Source of the DNA: Alviniconcha marisindica
Taxonomy: Eukaryota > Mollusca > Gastropoda > Provannidae
Direction: 5' to 3'
Length of the DNA stretch: 64,000 nt
Assembly (NCBI GenBank): GCA_018857735.1
Contig: JABMCL010003594.1
Span: forward strand, 282,501-346,500
Position numbers and translations under genes: made by a program. This document shows positions 11,653 through 64,000 of the stretch, in pieces (the first letter of the stretch is position 1; every line of letters begins with the position of its first letter). Under the pieces are notes generated by a model. It saw only the letters and a list, made by a program, of their open reading frames with translations, made no database searches and was not told the DNA's origin.

Positions 11653-12800
11653 ATGGGGCTTAATGTCCTCAGCTGCTGGGCTGACATATTAGGGACAATG
11701 CCATGCCCATGGGGCTTAATGTCCTGAGCTGTCGGGCTGACATACTAGGGACAATGCCATGCCCATGGGGCTTAATGTCCTGAGCTGTCGGGCTGACATA
11801 CTAGGGACAATGCCATGCCCATGGGGATTATGTCCTCAGCTGTCAGGCTGACATATTAGGGACAATGTCATGCCTATGGGGATTATGTCCTGAGCTGTCG
11901 GGCTGACATACTAGGGACAATGCCATGCCTATGGGGATTATGTCCTCAGCTGTTGGGCTGACATACTAGGGACAATGCCATGCCATGGGGCTTATGTCCT
12001 CAGCTGTCGGCTGACATAGTGGGGACAATGCCATGCCCATGGGGATTAAAGTCCTCAGCTGTCAGGGGTGACATAGTGGGGACAATGCCATGCCCATGGG
12101 GATTAAAGTTTCCCCAGCTGTTTGGGCTGACATAGTGGGGACAATGCCATGCCCATGGGGATTACGTCCTCAGCTGTCGGGCTGACATAGTGGGGACAAT
12201 GCCATGCCCATGGGGATTACGTCCTCAGCTGTCGGGCTGACATAGTGGGGACAATGCCATGCCCATGGGGATTACGTCCTCAGCTGTTGGGCTGACATAG
12301 TGGGGACAATGCCATGCCCATGGGGATTATGTCCTCAGCTGTTGGGCTGACATACTCGGGACAATGCCATGTCCATGGGGCTTATGTCCTCAGCTGTCAG
12401 GCTGACATAGTGGGGACAATGCCATGCTTATGGGGATTAATGTCCTCAGCTGTCAGGCTGACATAGTGGGGACAATGCCATGCCTATGGGGATTAATGTT
12501 CTCAGCTGTCAGGCTGACATAGTGGGGACAATGCCATGCCCATGGGGATTACGTCCTCAGCTGTCGGGCTGACATAGTGGGGACAATGCCATGCCCATGG
12601 GGATTACGTCCTCAGCTGTCGGGCTGACATAGTGGGGACAATGCCATGCCCATGGGGATTAATGTCCTCAGCTGTCGGGCTGACATAGTGGGGACAATGC
12701 CATGCCCACGGGGATTACGTCCTCAGCTGTCGGGCTGACATAGTGGGGACAATGCCATGCCCATGGGGATTAATGTCCTCAGCTGTCGGGCTGATATACT
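11640..12800. repeat. Minisatellite, unit about 56 bp, about 20 copies
   Basis: Each unit reads TGCCCATGGGGATTA, TGTCCTCAGCTGTCGGGCTG, ACATAGTGGGGACAATGCCA. Left-hand copies have CTTAATGTCC and ACATACTAGGG variants and right-hand copies the ACATAGTGGGG type, so two subtypes grade into each other. Confidence 0.97.
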
Positions 12801-13418
12801 AAGGACAAATGAGGGACACTGGAAGTATGTCCTCTGCTTTTGATCCCTGTTTTTCCTCGAACAGCCCTCCAAAGTCCGTCTGCCTTCTGCTCATACCAAT
12901 TAACTCCATCCCTTACAAGGAACAAAAGAAAAGCAACAGCAACAAAAACCACCACGTCAAAAACCAACCCCCCACAATACAGCAATGACAAAAAAGCAAG
13001 CAAAACCCCCCACATAAATGAACACATGTGCTGGGGAAAATATAGCACAGAATACACATTATTCCACTGGGCAAAGAATTCACAATATCTTCATAGTTAC
13101 ACAGTTATACATCATGTACATGACACTCGCAGTCATAACAAGTTCCATCAAACTATCACAAATCTGTGGAAGTGGCACCCCCCAAAAAAAGTGCAAATGC
13201 TGCATCTTCCCTTGGATAAAACCAACATCACAAGCTGAGTGCTCTCTATAAATAACCTCATGCATGTCTGTATCTGTAATGTGCATGCTCTTACTTACCC
13301 ACATAATAATACTTTGTACAGGATTTGTATGACGCAAAATCTTGCCCAGCAGGACCATTCTAAGCAAAGTCACATACACACACACCACATGCCAAGTCTA
13401 TATTCACATCATTGTCAG

Positions 13419-13497
13419 ACCCCTGGGACCTTGAGCCCAAAGCCTCCCACTGGCTGGGTGTGATGTATGTACACACATACACACACACATGCGCGCA

Positions 13498-13547
<50 letters not shown>

Positions 13548-13735
13548 CACACACAGACACCACAAGCCTATCTCCACATCATCATCAGACCCCTGGGATC
13601 TTGAGCCCAAAGCCTCTGATCTGCTGGGTGTGATGTACACACATACACATACACATGCACACACACACACACCCTCACAACACACCCCTCACACACACAC
13701 ACACATAACACCGCAAGCCTATCTCCACATCATCA
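13419..13735. repeat. Two partial copies of the MBTPS1 terminal coding end, separated by (CA)n/(CT)n tracts
   Basis: On the plus strand, CAGACCCCTGGGACCTTGAG at about 13418 and CAGACCCCTGGGATCTTGAG at about 13586 repeat the sequence at 13738-13757, where it encodes the last codons (KIPGV) and stop of MBTPS1. Each copy has GGCTGGGTGTGATGT or similar, then CA-rich microsatellite; the period is about 155. They lie just 3' of the stop codon, in the presumed 3' UTR. Confidence 0.85.

Positions 13736-64000
<50,265 letters not shown>

Overview
This is eukaryotic nuclear DNA, most likely from a mollusc and probably a gastropod. The phylum is inferred from an animal gene set, small exons in long introns, tRNA-derived SINEs, foldback elements and extreme microsatellite and minisatellite density. 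No species marker is visible. There are no bacterial operons, CRISPR arrays or viral genes.

The main content is one large minus-strand gene. Twenty-five exons between 64000 and 13736 encode most of membrane-bound transcription factor site-1 protease (MBTPS1/S1P/SKI-1). The series runs from the prodomain through the subtilisin triad (Asp in exon 4, His in exon 5, oxyanion Asn in exon 7, Ser in exon 10) to the C-terminal membrane anchor and stop codon. The 5' end lies beyond the right edge. GT-AG boundaries and codon phases agree at every junction except around exon 12, which carries one extra base and so a frameshift. Exons 1-13 lie at 51.5-64 kb and exons 14-25 at 13.7-24.4 kb, separated by a 27 kb intron.

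That intron holds a second gene on the opposite strand: a single-exon, GC-rich class A GPCR (46472-47860) ending in a poly-Cys tail. Five tandem copies of a dispersed repeat precede it, and two minisatellites follow it. At the left edge (2-817, plus strand) is the 3' end of an ankyrin-repeat and SOCS-box (ASB-like) gene.

The rest is repeats: about 25 minisatellite arrays, long (CA)n/(GT)n/(GA)n tracts, homopolymer G/C tracts, two tRNA-derived SINE families, two or three foldback (MITE-like) families, an element built on short TTTGTCGCGACAAA palindromes, and decayed LINE fragments. The most unusual pattern is that several minisatellites in MBTPS1 are built from the gene's own exon-intron junctions (exons 4, 12, 16, 22, 23 and 25). 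This leaves rows of decoy splice sites and pseudo-exon fragments beside the real exons, including an exon 4 copy whose catalytic Asp codon has become Asn.

The three genes have no evident shared pathway. MBTPS1 is a Golgi/ER processing protease, the ASB-like protein a probable Cullin-5 ubiquitin ligase adaptor, and the GPCR an orphan receptor.
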